Positions 6,924 to 15,772 of a stretch of 64,000 bases of DNA are shown here, in pieces. Origin of the DNA: Bacillota bacterium (GTDB lineage: Bacteria; Bacillota; Clostridia; Lachnospirales; Lachnospiraceae); assembly GCA_023412855.1 (NCBI GenBank), contig JAEZRJ010000013.1:107392-171391 (forward strand). The letters are read 5' to 3'. The notes below the pieces were generated by a model, which searched no databases, was not told where the DNA came from, and saw only the letters and a list, made by a program, of their open reading frames with translations. Position numbers and translations under genes: made by a program. The first letter of the stretch is position 1, and every line of letters starts with the position of its first letter.

Positions 6924-9341
6924 ATGAAAAAAAAGTTTCTTTCTTTCAAACACAACTTTTTCGGCAGTCATCTGGAGTTCCGCGTCCGGCTGTTCAACAT
7001 ATTGGCTATGGGCGGAACACTGAGCAGCCTGCTGATCGGCGTAATCGCCATTTTTAACAACAGCGGCATTTTTAACGTTGTCACTAACTTTGTCACCGCA
7101 GCGATCTCTTTCGCCATACTGATGTATTCACAGTGGACGGGGCGATATAAAATTTGCTACTTGTTTACGATTATCGGCATATTTATCATTTTATTCCCCA
7201 TTTTGTTCTTTTCGTCAGGCGGTTATCACGGCGGTATGCCTACCTTCTTCGTGTTTGCGGTAGTTTTCACCATTTTCATGCTTGAAAGAAAAACCGTGAT
7301 TTTCTTTTCCATTTTCGAGATACTGCTTTATGTAGCGCTCTGCATAATTGCCTATTTCCACCCTGAGACGGTGAACCAATTCGCGCAGGAGCAAGAAATC
7401 TTGACGGACATTATTATGTGCACCGTAATAGTAAGTTCGGTGCTTGGCGTGTGCCTATACTTGCACTTTCGGCTTTATAACGATCAACAAAAGAAATTGG
7501 AAACCGCGCGGGCGGACGCCCTTGCTGCGAGCGATGCGAAAAGTCGTTTCCTAGCCAATATGAGCCACGAAATCAGGACGCCTATAGCAATTATGCTTGG
7601 AATGAACGAAGTCATTATGCGTGAAACCAATTCCGAACAGATCAATATCTACGGACAAAGCGTTGAGAACGCAGGGCAGCAGCTTCTGGCACTCATCGAC
7701 AACATTCTGGACGTGTCCGCCATCGAAAAAGGCAAGCTCAAAATAATGGAGGAACGCTACGAGACCGCCGAACTGATTTCTTCGTTATCCGTCGCAGGCG
7801 AAAACCTTGCCCGCAGGCGGAATTTGCTCTTCAAGGTCGAGGTTGACGGAACAATGTCACGCGTTCTGAAGGGCGACATGCCGCATGTACGGCAGATTGT
7901 TTCCAACTTCCTGAGCAACGCAGCAAAATATACAGAGCAAGGCGGCATCATGCTCTCCTTTTCTGAGCTTCCGACGCAAAACAAGGGCGAAATAATGCTG
8001 CGCATCGCCGTTTCCGACACGGGTGTCGGAATCAAAGCAGAAAGCATCCCGTTCCTCTTTGACTCTTTCACACGGGGAGACACGCAGGGACGCTATATCG
8101 AGGGCAGCGGTTTGGGGCTTGCCATCGCCAAAGAGTACGCCGAGTGTATGGGAGGGCGCATTCAGGTGGAGAGCGAAGTCGGGTGTGGCAGCATATTCAC
8201 GCTTGAACTTTCACAAAAGGTAAGCGATCCCCAGCCCATCGGCGATTGGAAGCAAACTGCCGGGTCAGCTCATCTTGGACCAGGCAGGGACAGCTTCACC
8301 GCGCCGGATTGCAGCGTCTTAATTGTAGACGATAACAGCGAGAACTTGCTGCTCATCAAATCCCTGCTCGCCCGGACGCATATGCGGACGGATACCGCCA
8401 TGAACGGCATGGAATGTTTAGAGTTAGCCTCCAAACGCCGCTACGACGTGATCCTGATGGATTACATGATGCCCGGCATGGACGGCGAGGAAACCCTGCG
8501 CCGCCTGAAAGAATCTCCCGGCTTCCACACGCCGGTTATCGCGCTGACAGCAAACGTGGTGGCAGGCGTTCGTGAGAAGCTCCTTGATGCGGGTTTCTGC
8601 CAGTACCTCTCCAAACCCGTAAGGTGGCGCGACTTGGATGCAGCGCTGCTTAATTTATTGCCTAAAGAGCGTGTTATTATCGGCGGATCGGTTCCGACGG
8701 AAGAGATACCCGCCGAAACGAAAGACGAACTGGCACGGGAGTTGTCAATGTATGGCATCATCTTAGAGGATGGACTGTGTTATGTGGGCGGTGACGTTGC
8801 TAAGTATGGCAGATCGGCGTCTATCTTTACCGGGAATTATGATACAGCTGCGGGCACAATCCGCAAGCTTGCCGGGGAGAACAACTGGGCAAATATGAAA
8901 TTCTGCGTTCATTCCCTCAAAGGCAACGCACGGAACCTCGGCGCGAACGCGCTCTCGGAAACTGCCGCTAAAATAGAGCGGCTGTGTGAAACGGGCGACG
9001 GCGTGTATATATCCGCTTCCCTGCCCGCGCTGTACCTCGAATGGGAGCGGGCAAATGACGGCTTGACAAAGTTCACAATAAAGCTGAAAAGAGCATTTCC
9101 GGAGCCGGAAAGGGAATATCCCCCTGTACCAGATTTTGACGAACTGATTCAAATGCTCCGATTCAACCAGTATCAAAATGCGATGAACGCTCTCTCCATT
9201 TTGATTGAGGCTGACAACGTTCCCGAAAGAGTGGAAAAGCTTTGCGAAATCCGGCATAAAACCGACGAATTGAAATTCAGGGAAGCGGAGTGTCTGATGG
9301 CCGCTCTGATGGAAAGCGAGGCTGACGAAAATGGTAGTTAA
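6924..9341 (+). CDS. Hybrid sensor histidine kinase (HisKA-HATPase-REC-HPt)
   Basis: The 805-residue protein has an N-terminal membrane domain of about six helices (residues 20-185), HisKA with FLANMSHEIRTP (His215), and an HATPase with NFLSNAAKYT, DTGVGI and GSGLGLAIAKEY. A receiver domain follows (VLIVDDN, ILMDYMMPGMDG, Asp513, Lys in SKPVRW), then a C-terminal HPt domain (CVHSLKGNARNLGA, His663). All four phosphorelay residues are present. No periplasmic sensor domain is visible, so the signal is probably sensed in or near the membrane. The next gene overlaps by 11 bp and encodes the likely output regulator. GC is visibly higher than in the flanking AT-rich DNA, which hints at separate acquisition. 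Confidence 0.93.
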   Translation: MKKKFLSFKHNFFGSHLEFRVRLFNILAMGGTLSSLLIGVIAIFNNSGIFNVVTNFVTAAISFAILMYSQWTGRYKICYLFTIIGIFIILFPILFFSSGGYHGGMPTFFVFAVVFTIFMLERKTVIFFSIFEILLYVALCIIAYFHPETVNQFAQEQEILTDIIMCTVIVSSVLGVCLYLHFRLYNDQQKKLETARADALAASDAKSRFLANMSHEIRTPIAIMLGMNEVIMRETNSEQINIYGQSVENAGQQLLALIDNILDVSAIEKGKLKIMEERYETAELISSLSVAGENLARRRNLLFKVEVDGTMSRVLKGDMPHVRQIVSNFLSNAAKYTEQGGIMLSFSELPTQNKGEIMLRIAVSDTGVGIKAESIPFLFDSFTRGDTQGRYIEGSGLGLAIAKEYAECMGGRIQVESEVGCGSIFTLELSQKVSDPQPIGDWKQTAGSAHLGPGRDSFTAPDCSVLIVDDNSENLLLIKSLLARTHMRTDTAMNGMECLELASKRRYDVILMDYMMPGMDGEETLRRLKESPGFHTPVIALTANVVAGVREKLLDAGFCQYLSKPVRWRDLDAALLNLLPKERVIIGGSVPTEEIPAETKDELARELSMYGIILEDGLCYVGGDVAKYGRSASIFTGNYDTAAGTIRKLAGENNWANMKFCVHSLKGNARNLGANALSETAAKIERLCETGDGVYISASLPALYLEWERANDGLTKFTIKLKRAFPEPEREYPPVPDFDELIQMLRFNQYQNAMNALSILIEADNVPERVEKLCEIRHKTDELKFREAECLMAALMESEADENGS

Positions 9342-9963
9342 AGACACTGTTCTGCTTGTGGACGACTCGCCGGAGTTTTTGAAAACGGTGAACGACGCCC
9401 TGCGGAGGGATTACACGGTCAGCTTCGCGGCATCCGGCATGGAAGCGATAGAACTTGCAGCCGCGGGTTATGTGCCGGATATCATTCTGCTGGACGTGGC
9501 CATGCCGGATATGGACGGCTACGAAACCCTTGAAAAGCTGCGTGAAATTGAAGATATGCAGGACGTTCCCGTCGTGTTTCTCACCTCTATGTCATCGCCC
9601 GAATCCGAGCTTCGGGGGATTGAATCCGGAGCGACGGACTACATAAAAAAGCCCTTTACGCGGAAACTCCTGCTGGCGCGGATCAGGCGGCATTTAGAAA
9701 ACGGCAGGCGGCTCCGACAGCTTTCCATGATGGAGAAAGATAAACAGGAAACCGGAATCGACGAGGAAAAATTCAGGCAGATCGCTGCCGGCCTATCTGA
9801 AACCGAACAAAAGATGCTGCGTCTGCTTATCCTCGGCTATTCCAACCGGGAAATCGGCGAGGCGCTTCATTACTCTTATGATTATGTCAAGCGAGTCGTC
9901 AGCGTTATCTACGAGAAGAATTTCGTCGGTACACGCGGTGAACTGAAAAAACTGCTCAGGTAA
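9331..9963 (+). CDS. Response regulator with LuxR-type helix-turn-helix
   Basis: The 210-residue protein has an N-terminal receiver (LLVDDSPEFLK, IILLDVAMPDMDG with Asp55, FLTSMSS, YIKKPF) and a C-terminal helix-turn-helix resembling the LuxR/FixJ class (LSETEQKMLRLLILGYSNREIGEALHYS, then VKRVVSVIYEK). It starts inside the 3' end of the hybrid kinase gene, so the pair is translationally coupled and presumably forms one phosphorelay: kinase His to its own receiver, to HPt, to this receiver. The lipoprotein gene downstream is a plausible target or partner, separated by a terminator. Confidence 0.9.
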   Translation: MVVKDTVLLVDDSPEFLKTVNDALRRDYTVSFAASGMEAIELAAAGYVPDIILLDVAMPDMDGYETLEKLREIEDMQDVPVVFLTSMSSPESELRGIESGATDYIKKPFTRKLLLARIRRHLENGRRLRQLSMMEKDKQETGIDEEKFRQIAAGLSETEQKMLRLLILGYSNREIGEALHYSYDYVKRVVSVIYEKNFVGTRGELKKLLR

Positions 9964-9972
9964 CTTGCGGCC

Positions 9973-10011
9973 AAAAGCCGGGACGGGAATAAACCCCGCC
10001 CCGGCTTTTTT
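9973..10011 (+). terminator. Strong rho-independent terminator
   Basis: AAAAGCCGGGACGGG pairs with CCCCGCCCCGGCTTTT around a short AATAAA loop, ending in a T-run. It follows the response regulator stop by 10 bp. Confidence 0.9.
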
Positions 10012-10020
10012 GTGGAAATG

Positions 10021-10050
10021 AAAGAGGTCACTTTTAGTGACTTTCTTTTT
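10021..10050 (+). terminator. Second, weaker hairpin with T-run
   Basis: GGTCAC and GTGACT arms around TTTTA are followed by TTCTTTTT. It may back up the preceding terminator. Confidence 0.4.
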
Positions 10051-10210
10051 GCAAATGGATTCATATAATGCTTATATGGATAAACAGCGGCACTGCTCTT
10101 AGCAGAAAAATAAGCCAATTCGAAATAATCACAGGAGTAAAAGGCGCTGGCAGCAATGCCGTTAAGAAAAACGCCGCCGACATGGCGGCATAGGAATGAG
10201 GAGGAAAACT

Positions 10211-11380
10211 ATGTATTCTAAAAAGACGATTCAACTACTGACACTTACCCTAGGCCTGGCCCTGTCGTTGATGATCGGAGCCTGCGGCTCATCATCCGGC
10301 ACTGCTGCATCAAGCCCGGCGGAAACAGCAAGTGGGGAAACGCTGGCTGAGGAGGTTGCATCAAACTCGGTAGGGACAGTTTCTACTATACTTGATCAAT
10401 ATTATGCAAACGATAAGTTCATGATTGAGATGCTTGTCAATGATGACATTATCATAGAAGAGCAAGATTCGAGCTTGATGTTCTCCACACCGGAACAGCA
10501 CGTTGGGATAGTAATTTCAATCATACCTGGCATACAGAATTTATCTGCGGCAGGAGAGCTTGCAAAAAATACGGTGACGAGTGCGCTCGAAGGCGTTACG
10601 ACCGGTGAAATCGAAGATGCAACTTTGTTCGGCGCACGTGCGAAGCTCATTGAATACGCCGTTGACAACGACGAAGAACCCTTCCGGGGCATTCAGGCTG
10701 CTGCTATTATCAACCAATCATGCTATTTCATGAACTTCATGATCTATGACGACACCTCGGAAGCGGAAAGCAAACTGATGGTGGATATGTTTTCCGGAAT
10801 GAATGTGCTGACACCGGAGAGTGTCGATCAAAACACGCAAACAGCAGTCTATACATCAAAGTACGAAACCGAGCTCAAAACAGAGGCGGTAAAACCTGCC
10901 AAAAACACGAAAACCAAGACTGTCACGGAGTGGGTATATCTGCCATACGAGTTTTACAGTTGGTGGGGCTACTCCAGCGATTATTACGACGGCTTCCCAT
11001 CTTACTATTTCCAGCCGGATTGGGATTATTACAGCGACCCCGGGGACTATTGGTCATGGGGCTGGGGTGACGACTATGACTGGGGCTTTTATGATTCGTA
11101 CGGCGATTTCTACGACTGGGACACATATCAGGAATATCAGGACTATTATGACGACTGGGACGGCGGCGGCGGATATGGCGATGACTACGCGGAATACTAC
11201 GATTGGGCACTTGAACCCGATTATTATGATGGGTATGACCCATACAGCGATCCCGGTGACTATTATGACGACGGATATAGCGATCCCGGTGACTATTATG
11301 ACGACGGATATGATGAATGGTATGATGAGGGTGCCTGGAACGACAACGAATACTATGAAGACAACGATTATGACTGGTAA
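10211..11380 (+). CDS. Lipoprotein with a Tyr/Asp/Gly/Trp-rich tail
   Basis: I chose the ATG at 10211 because GAGGAGG sits 6 bases upstream; the frame is open from 10196. The N-terminus is a lipoprotein signal (TLGLALSLMIGAC, lipobox IGAC), followed by a low-complexity Ser/Ala/Glu linker. A folded-looking domain of about 160 residues (STILDQYYANDKFMIEML to MVDMFSGMNVLTPE) has no family I know. The last 130 residues or so are almost entirely Tyr, Asp, Gly and Trp, with the unit YSDPGDYYDDG twice in tandem. The tail is strongly acidic and aromatic and should be disordered or metal/cation binding outside the membrane. The gene follows a kinase/regulator pair. Function unknown. Confidence 0.8.
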   Translation: MYSKKTIQLLTLTLGLALSLMIGACGSSSGTAASSPAETASGETLAEEVASNSVGTVSTILDQYYANDKFMIEMLVNDDIIIEEQDSSLMFSTPEQHVGIVISIIPGIQNLSAAGELAKNTVTSALEGVTTGEIEDATLFGARAKLIEYAVDNDEEPFRGIQAAAIINQSCYFMNFMIYDDTSEAESKLMVDMFSGMNVLTPESVDQNTQTAVYTSKYETELKTEAVKPAKNTKTKTVTEWVYLPYEFYSWWGYSSDYYDGFPSYYFQPDWDYYSDPGDYWSWGWGDDYDWGFYDSYGDFYDWDTYQEYQDYYDDWDGGGGYGDDYAEYYDWALEPDYYDGYDPYSDPGDYYDDGYSDPGDYYDDGYDEWYDEGAWNDNEYYEDNDYDW

Positions 11381-11915
11381 TAAGAAGATATATAAGTGCG
11401 GAAGGGGAAGTGTAGGAGATGGCCGGGCTTTCAGATGAGAAGCTTGTGAAAAAACTAGGCTCCCTGAAAAAACGGGCATAGGTTAAAAATCTCATTATTT
11501 AGCTTGGCATGGTTTACGGCTTCGTACTTGCCGCGGTTTTCACCATGTAAGAAAATATAAGGAGGCATTCCGCGAGCGCAGGTTACGCTCCGGATGCCTC
11601 TTCCTGCGTCCGGAAAGGCTCCTTCTTTTATACTAAATAGTACGATAACTTTCTAATCTCTACGAGCCGAAATAGCACCTTTACGCAGCATTTATTCTCA
11701 ATTGCATTAAAAGCATTAGCTTGCATGTCCGTAAACTCTATTAACTTACACTGCTCTGATAATAACGATGTTTTGAAATATCCGGATCAGTAAACAAACC
11801 ATAATCTAACATTTTGTTAGATTGTGTCTTTGCAGGACAGGTAAGATGAGATCCTTTTACAATGCATCTCAAATGGTAACCTCTGACAGAAGCATTCTCA
11901 TTGAAACCAAATCTT
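11381..11915. other. Intergenic DNA, largely decayed
   Basis: Apart from the hairpin described separately, I see only tiny frames. One is a 20-codon ATG frame near 11419 with a GGAG just before it (product starts MAGLSDEKLVKKLG). Another is a 13-codon frame near 11512. Neither has a recognisable product. GC drops sharply after about 11640. Confidence 0.3.
11562..11600. repeat. Strong imperfect hairpin
   Basis: GAGGCAT-CCG-GAGCG pairs with CGCTC-CGG-ATGCCTC (15 pairs, two single-base bulges) around a 7-base loop. No T-run follows directly, so it is a weak candidate terminator for the lipoprotein gene or a structured repeat. Confidence 0.5.
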
Positions 11916-12047
11916 CTAATAGGTTGCTTTCTCTGTCACATCTTCTCTATCCACGTTCATTTCGATATCAATTCTCTCAACTTCCTTTTTACGGGTTAAA
12001 AGCGCAACCGTCTCCACATGGCTCGAGAGGACTTCTATAATGTCAAC
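11916..12047 (-). pseudogene. 3' remnant of an rlmD/rumA-type methyltransferase gene
   Basis: The minus strand reads SHVETVALLTRKK, then VERIDIEMNVDREDVTEKATY and a TAG. HVETVxLLxRK is the hallmark C-terminus of Clostridial 23S rRNA (uracil-5)-methyltransferases, and the acidic extension is seen on rumA-like ends associated with mobile elements. Upstream the family pattern (VDMFP..) degrades to VDII, consistent with frameshift and decay. No start, catalytic Cys or SAM motif is present. A second remnant lies at 21667-21744 and an intact rlmD at 30310-31740. Confidence 0.6.
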
Positions 12048-12160
12048 TCAAACCACTTCCGTTTAGGTAACATTTTATAATAGCTTCGACTGCTTTTTAC
12101 TCTCGTTTTTTACCATATTATGTAATTTATATTCCAACTACCTAAGACATATCATTGACA

Positions 12161-12256
12161 GCCGAAAGGTTGAGGGGATAGGTGAGGTGTCTGTACATCG
12201 ACAATATTATAACACAGATGCAAATACCCCTCAATCGGAATTGGCCGAAAGAGGGG
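12161..12256. repeat. Short direct and inverted repeats
   Basis: GCCGAAAGGTTGAGGGG (12161-12177) recurs as GCCGAAAGAGGGG (12244-12256), and TTGAGGGG (12170-12177) is inverted as CCCCTCAA (12227-12234). This is possibly a degraded element end or structured remnant; no gene is associated. Confidence 0.3.
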
Positions 12257-12405
12257 TGCTAAAATTATTTTGCCAAGTTTTCTTTTTCTTACCACTGTCA
12301 TGATTGGTTTTTCTCTCTTCAACTATCTTTACAAATAACTCAACCATCACCGGATTATAGCGAGAAAAGAAGTCACTTTCCCATATATTACTATTGAGTG
12401 AATAT

Positions 12406-13359
12406 TTACTTCATATTTTCTGTGAAGAATAATTCAATCTTTTCAAATGGAATCTTATCCATCTTATCATACAAATCTACATGGTTTGCACTTGGTACTA
12501 TATAAAGTTCTTTTGGTTCTAAAGCTTCTTTATATACATCTTCACTAAAATATCTTGAATGTGCATTTTCTCCAATTATTAGAAGAATAGGACGTGGGGA
12601 AATTGTTTTAATATGCGTAAGTAATGGGAAGTTCATAAATGATAAACTGCTTGTTAGAGTAAACTGCGTGATTGAATTTGGATGATATCCTCTAGGTGTT
12701 GAATAGAATTCGCCAAATTCACGACCAACCTCATTTGTTGTTTCATCAAATCCAATAGGTGCTCCTCTTTGTCCAAGCAATGGATTAGGATTAACAAAAT
12801 CAATATATCTTTGTTCATTCATTGCATCTATCATTCCATCCCATTCTTCTCTAGTAAGAGAATCCATGAAGCCTTTAGCGTTCATACGAGAAATATCATA
12901 CATACTAACTGTAGCAATTGCTTTAATACGTCTGTCTACCTGAGCTGCACTTAGAGCAAATCCACCGCTGCCACAGATACCAATAGCACCAATTTTGTTT
13001 CTATCTACAAGTGGATGGGTACCAACATAGTCAACTGCTGCACTAAAGTCTTCCACAAAAAAGTCTGGTGAGGACACATGTCTTGGTTCTCCACTACTAT
13101 ATCCATTAAAAGATGGATCAAATGTAAGTGCTATAAATCCTCTCTCTGCCATACTTTGTGCATATATACCAGGTCCTTGTTCTTTCACCCCGCCATATGG
13201 TGCTCCTATAATAACAGCCGGATATTTTTTATCTTCATCAAAATCTTTTCCAATATATAAATCAGCTGCAATTGTAATTCCATACCTATTCTTATAAAAA
13301 ACTGATTTTCTTGTTACCTTATCGCTTAATTCAAAAATATAATTATCTGTTTTTGGCAT
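12406..13359 (-). CDS. Alpha/beta hydrolase
   Basis: The 317-residue protein has the alpha/beta hydrolase fold. It shows an oxyanion-loop strand (AVIIGAPYGGVKEQ), GFIALTFDPSFNGYS, and a nucleophile elbow GICGSGGFAL where Cys or Ser occupies the G-x-(C/S)-x-G region (GICGSGG). A C-terminal acid/His region follows (ILLIIGENAHSRYF and SANHVDLYD). This resembles the dienelactone-hydrolase/YcjY-like group often annotated as alpha/beta hydrolase in redox clusters. GAAGGA precedes the ATG. It is the last gene of the minus-strand redox cluster that starts near 18289. Substrate unknown. Confidence 0.82.
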   Translation of the reverse strand: MPKTDNYIFELSDKVTRKSVFYKNRYGITIAADLYIGKDFDEDKKYPAVIIGAPYGGVKEQGPGIYAQSMAERGFIALTFDPSFNGYSSGEPRHVSSPDFFVEDFSAAVDYVGTHPLVDRNKIGAIGICGSGGFALSAAQVDRRIKAIATVSMYDISRMNAKGFMDSLTREEWDGMIDAMNEQRYIDFVNPNPLLGQRGAPIGFDETTNEVGREFGEFYSTPRGYHPNSITQFTLTSSLSFMNFPLLTHIKTISPRPILLIIGENAHSRYFSEDVYKEALEPKELYIVPSANHVDLYDKMDKIPFEKIELFFTENMK

Positions 13360-13384
13360 TTAAATTTCCTTCTTTCTTTTTATA

Positions 13385-14446
13385 TTAATTAATTTCTTCC
13401 TTCTTACTTTTTAATTCAATCTTCATTTCCTCAGGATTTTCCATGTTATTAAACACCGTTATGTCAGTGGTAACTTTTCCCAAGATCATCAATCCCTCGG
13501 GTGCTTCCTCTGGTTCGTCAAAATAAACTACGAACATATCTCCCGGTGTCCAAAAGGCTATATCACCCACCTCATAGCCAGTCTGAAGCTGACTTGTTTC
13601 TGTCAGCGGTTGTGCCAGCTTACCATAATACTCATGCTCACCATAACGGGTTAAGGACACAGTCTGTGGCAGAGATGCCGCAAACTCTTTGGCTGCTTCG
13701 CTATTATTCAGTGTGGCGGTAATTACTGTTTCCCCAGCAGTCATAGTAATGTTTGTGCCCTTCGCTGGCGATTTTACACTATCGACAATACCGAGACCGG
13801 CTAACCAGCTATCCAGCTCCTGGTTTAAAGCAGTCTCCTCATAAGAGGATACACTGGAAAGGCCAAGGCCATTCCGAAGCTGTGCACCAACAGCCAATGA
13901 TTCAAAATCAGCAGCATAATCGCCAGGATTCCCTGCATCAGTCCAGAAAGGTGCAACTGTTTTTCCTGTAAGATCTACCTCCTTTAAAAAAGACATCAGG
14001 GGAGAAGCCAATGTGCTAGACCATACTGGCCCACCTATTAGTATGAGATCATAGCTGGATACATCAGGTAGATCCCCGGAAAGCTCTGGCAGATTACCGG
14101 ATTCCCGTTCCTGCTTTGCCTCATCAGAAACGGCTTGCATATTGTCGCTGTAGGTCTTGACAGTTTCAATTTTATAGAGGTCGCCGCCTGTTTTTTCCTG
14201 TAGGCGTTTGGCAATGCCCTCAGTCGTACCTGACAGGGAATAATAGACCACCAAAATTTTGTTTGTTTTCAAAGTAGTATCCGAATTTTTTTGATTTATG
14301 CTATTCTCAGAGGCACTTCCCACACTTTGTGAAGTATTATTGGCATTGTCAGAACCGGATTGTGTACCACTGAGCGGAACACTCCCACAAGCGGTCAACA
14401 TGAAAGTCATCACGCTGGCCAAAAGAAAAGCTGTTAACTTTTTCAT
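13385..14446 (-). CDS. Lipoprotein fusing flavodoxin and cyclophilin-like domains
   Basis: The N-terminus is a lipoprotein signal (AFLLASVMTFMLTACGS, lipobox LTAC) followed by a Ser/Asn-rich linker. Residues about 60-215 form a flavodoxin domain with the FMN phosphate loop SLSGTTEGIAKRL and the LIGGPVWSSTLASPLMSFL segment. Residues about 230-345 form a cyclophilin-like domain (MTAGETVITATLNNSEAAKEF, then EYYGKL, GDIAFWTPGDMFVVYF). The two folds are usually separate proteins in Clostridia; here they are joined and membrane anchored outside the cell. It likely shuttles electrons at the outer membrane surface. It lies in a cluster with two other flavodoxins. Confidence 0.88.
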   Translation of the reverse strand: MKKLTAFLLASVMTFMLTACGSVPLSGTQSGSDNANNTSQSVGSASENSINQKNSDTTLKTNKILVVYYSLSGTTEGIAKRLQEKTGGDLYKIETVKTYSDNMQAVSDEAKQERESGNLPELSGDLPDVSSYDLILIGGPVWSSTLASPLMSFLKEVDLTGKTVAPFWTDAGNPGDYAADFESLAVGAQLRNGLGLSSVSSYEETALNQELDSWLAGLGIVDSVKSPAKGTNITMTAGETVITATLNNSEAAKEFAASLPQTVSLTRYGEHEYYGKLAQPLTETSQLQTGYEVGDIAFWTPGDMFVVYFDEPEEAPEGLMILGKVTTDITVFNNMENPEEMKIELKSKKEEIN

Positions 14447-14496
14447 CTTAAACCTCCTTCACTTATCGCTTTGTATTACCAAATGCCATATTCAAT

Positions 14497-14970
14497 CTAA
14501 ACAAATGCCTTTATCCAGTTTTTTATTTCAGATTCCGATGTTACTAAAGAACTACCACTAAACTCAATATCTAATCCACGCTTTACAGTGGATGCAGGAC
14601 ATATCGTCTTGAAATCTGAGAAAGTATGCCCAATCCACCCGCCATTTGTGGCAAAGGGATATATTAGTTTGTTTGAAAGATCATTTTGGGTAAGAAATGC
14701 TTTTATTGCCGGAGCAAAGGTGTACCACCAGACAGGTGAACCTATGATAATACAATCATAGAAAGCAAGATCCACATTTATATCCTTAATTTCTGGCATA
14801 AAACCACTGTTAACTTCCTGCTGTCCTTGCTCAACAACATCATCATAAGCACCTGTATATTGAATTACTGTTTCAATTTCAGCAATATCTGCACCAATTT
14901 CGTTTTGAATCAATTTTGCTATTTTTCTTGTATTTCCACCGTATGAATAATATAAAATCAGTTTTTTCAT
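14497..14970 (-). CDS. Flavodoxin
   Basis: The start at 14970 is chosen because GGAGG lies 5-6 bases upstream (the frame runs open to 15051). The 157-residue protein has the FMN-binding loop YYSYGGNTRKIAKLI at the N-terminus, CIIIGSPVWWYTFAPAIKAFL in the middle and PFATNGGWIGHTFSDFK near the end, all typical of the short-chain flavodoxin family. Its start lies 10 bp after the stop of the carboxymuconolactone decarboxylase gene, so the two are cotranscribed. It should serve as a soluble one-electron carrier for the redox enzymes of this cluster. Confidence 0.88.
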   Translation of the reverse strand: MKKLILYYSYGGNTRKIAKLIQNEIGADIAEIETVIQYTGAYDDVVEQGQQEVNSGFMPEIKDINVDLAFYDCIIIGSPVWWYTFAPAIKAFLTQNDLSNKLIYPFATNGGWIGHTFSDFKTICPASTVKRGLDIEFSGSSLVTSESEIKNWIKAFV

Positions 14971-14980
14971 TTTTCCTCCA

Positions 14981-15301
14981 TTAATCAGTATAAATTTTCT
15001 TTGCCATATAAAAAGCAGCCCATGCTTTTGGCCACCCTGCATAAAATGCAAGTTGGGTTAAAACTTCAACCATTTCTTCTTTTGTTACACCATTATCTTT
15101 TGCTCTTTGAATATGTCCTTTTAGAGAATTATCCAGAATGCCGCTTGCCATTAGAGCAGAAACTGTAATCAGACTTCTGTCCCTTGACGAAAACTGTTCT
15201 TCACGGGACCATACCTCACCGAACAACACTTCGTCATTTAGTTCAGCAAATTTCGGAGCAAAATCTCCTAAAATATCTTTTCCTGATGTTACTTTTTTCA
15301 T
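14981..15301 (-). CDS. Carboxymuconolactone decarboxylase family protein
   Basis: The 106-residue protein has the CMD/AhpD-like helical fold: SSRDRSLITVSALMASG followed by LKGHIQRAKDNGVTKEEMVEVLTQLAFYAGWPKAWAAF. The paired cysteines of the AhpD peroxidase centre (CxxC) are absent, so it belongs to the non-AhpD branch with an acid/base rather than disulfide centre. These proteins commonly sit beside cupins, flavodoxins and aldo/keto reductases, exactly as here. The exact reaction is unknown. Confidence 0.85.
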   Translation of the reverse strand: MKKVTSGKDILGDFAPKFAELNDEVLFGEVWSREEQFSSRDRSLITVSALMASGILDNSLKGHIQRAKDNGVTKEEMVEVLTQLAFYAGWPKAWAAFYMAKKIYTD

Positions 15302-15320
15302 AAAATCACGCCCTCTTTTC

Positions 15321-15725
15321 TTATCTTAAATTTGTATAATAATCATCTGATACTGCTTCTAGCCATTCATTTGAGGCACCCTCTGCGGGGACTTCAACAG
15401 AAATATGTGTAAACCAACTGTCAGAAGTTGCACCATGCCAGTGTTTCACTTCGGGTGGGATGTTTACTACATCACCTGGATGCAGTCTTTGTACAGGTTT
15501 GCCCCATTCCTGATAATAATCCTCTCCTGAGGTACAAAGCAGAATCTGCCCACCCTTGTGATGGATATGCCAGTTGTTGCGGCATCCCGGCTCAAATGTA
15601 ACATTGCCGATCGTAATACCCTTTGTAGATAGCATATTTAGATAGCTTTGACCGACAAAATACTTTGCATATGCTTCATTTTTTTCTCCTCTTGGGAAAA
15701 TACTATTAAAATCTTGTGTATTCAT
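15321..15725 (-). CDS. Cupin-domain protein
   Basis: I place the start at 15725 (MNTQDFNSIF) because GGAAG is 9 bases upstream; ATGs at 15746 and 15758 are alternatives. The protein carries both cupin motifs: GCRNNWHIHHKGGQILLCTSGED and HPGDVVNIPPEVKHWHGATS, with the metal-binding His set intact. This type (quercetinase/YhaK-like, with N-terminal FPRGEKNEAYAKYFVGQSYL) is a regular companion of carboxymuconolactone decarboxylase genes. It lies 19 bp upstream of that gene here. Substrate unknown. Confidence 0.88.
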   Translation of the reverse strand: MNTQDFNSIFPRGEKNEAYAKYFVGQSYLNMLSTKGITIGNVTFEPGCRNNWHIHHKGGQILLCTSGEDYYQEWGKPVQRLHPGDVVNIPPEVKHWHGATSDSWFTHISVEVPAEGASNEWLEAVSDDYYTNLR

Positions 15726-15772
15726 AGAATCAGTCTTCCTTTTCATATAATCCTTCATTATGTCTTTATATC

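Noticed and set aside
11060..11440. Long His/Arg-rich and Ile/Val-rich frames opposite and beside the lipoprotein tail
   Set aside because: They are shadows of the repetitive Tyr/Asp codons (TAT, GAC, GGC) read in other frames.
12161..12256. CRISPR-like repeats
   Set aside because: Only two imperfect short copies, no regular spacers and no cas genes.
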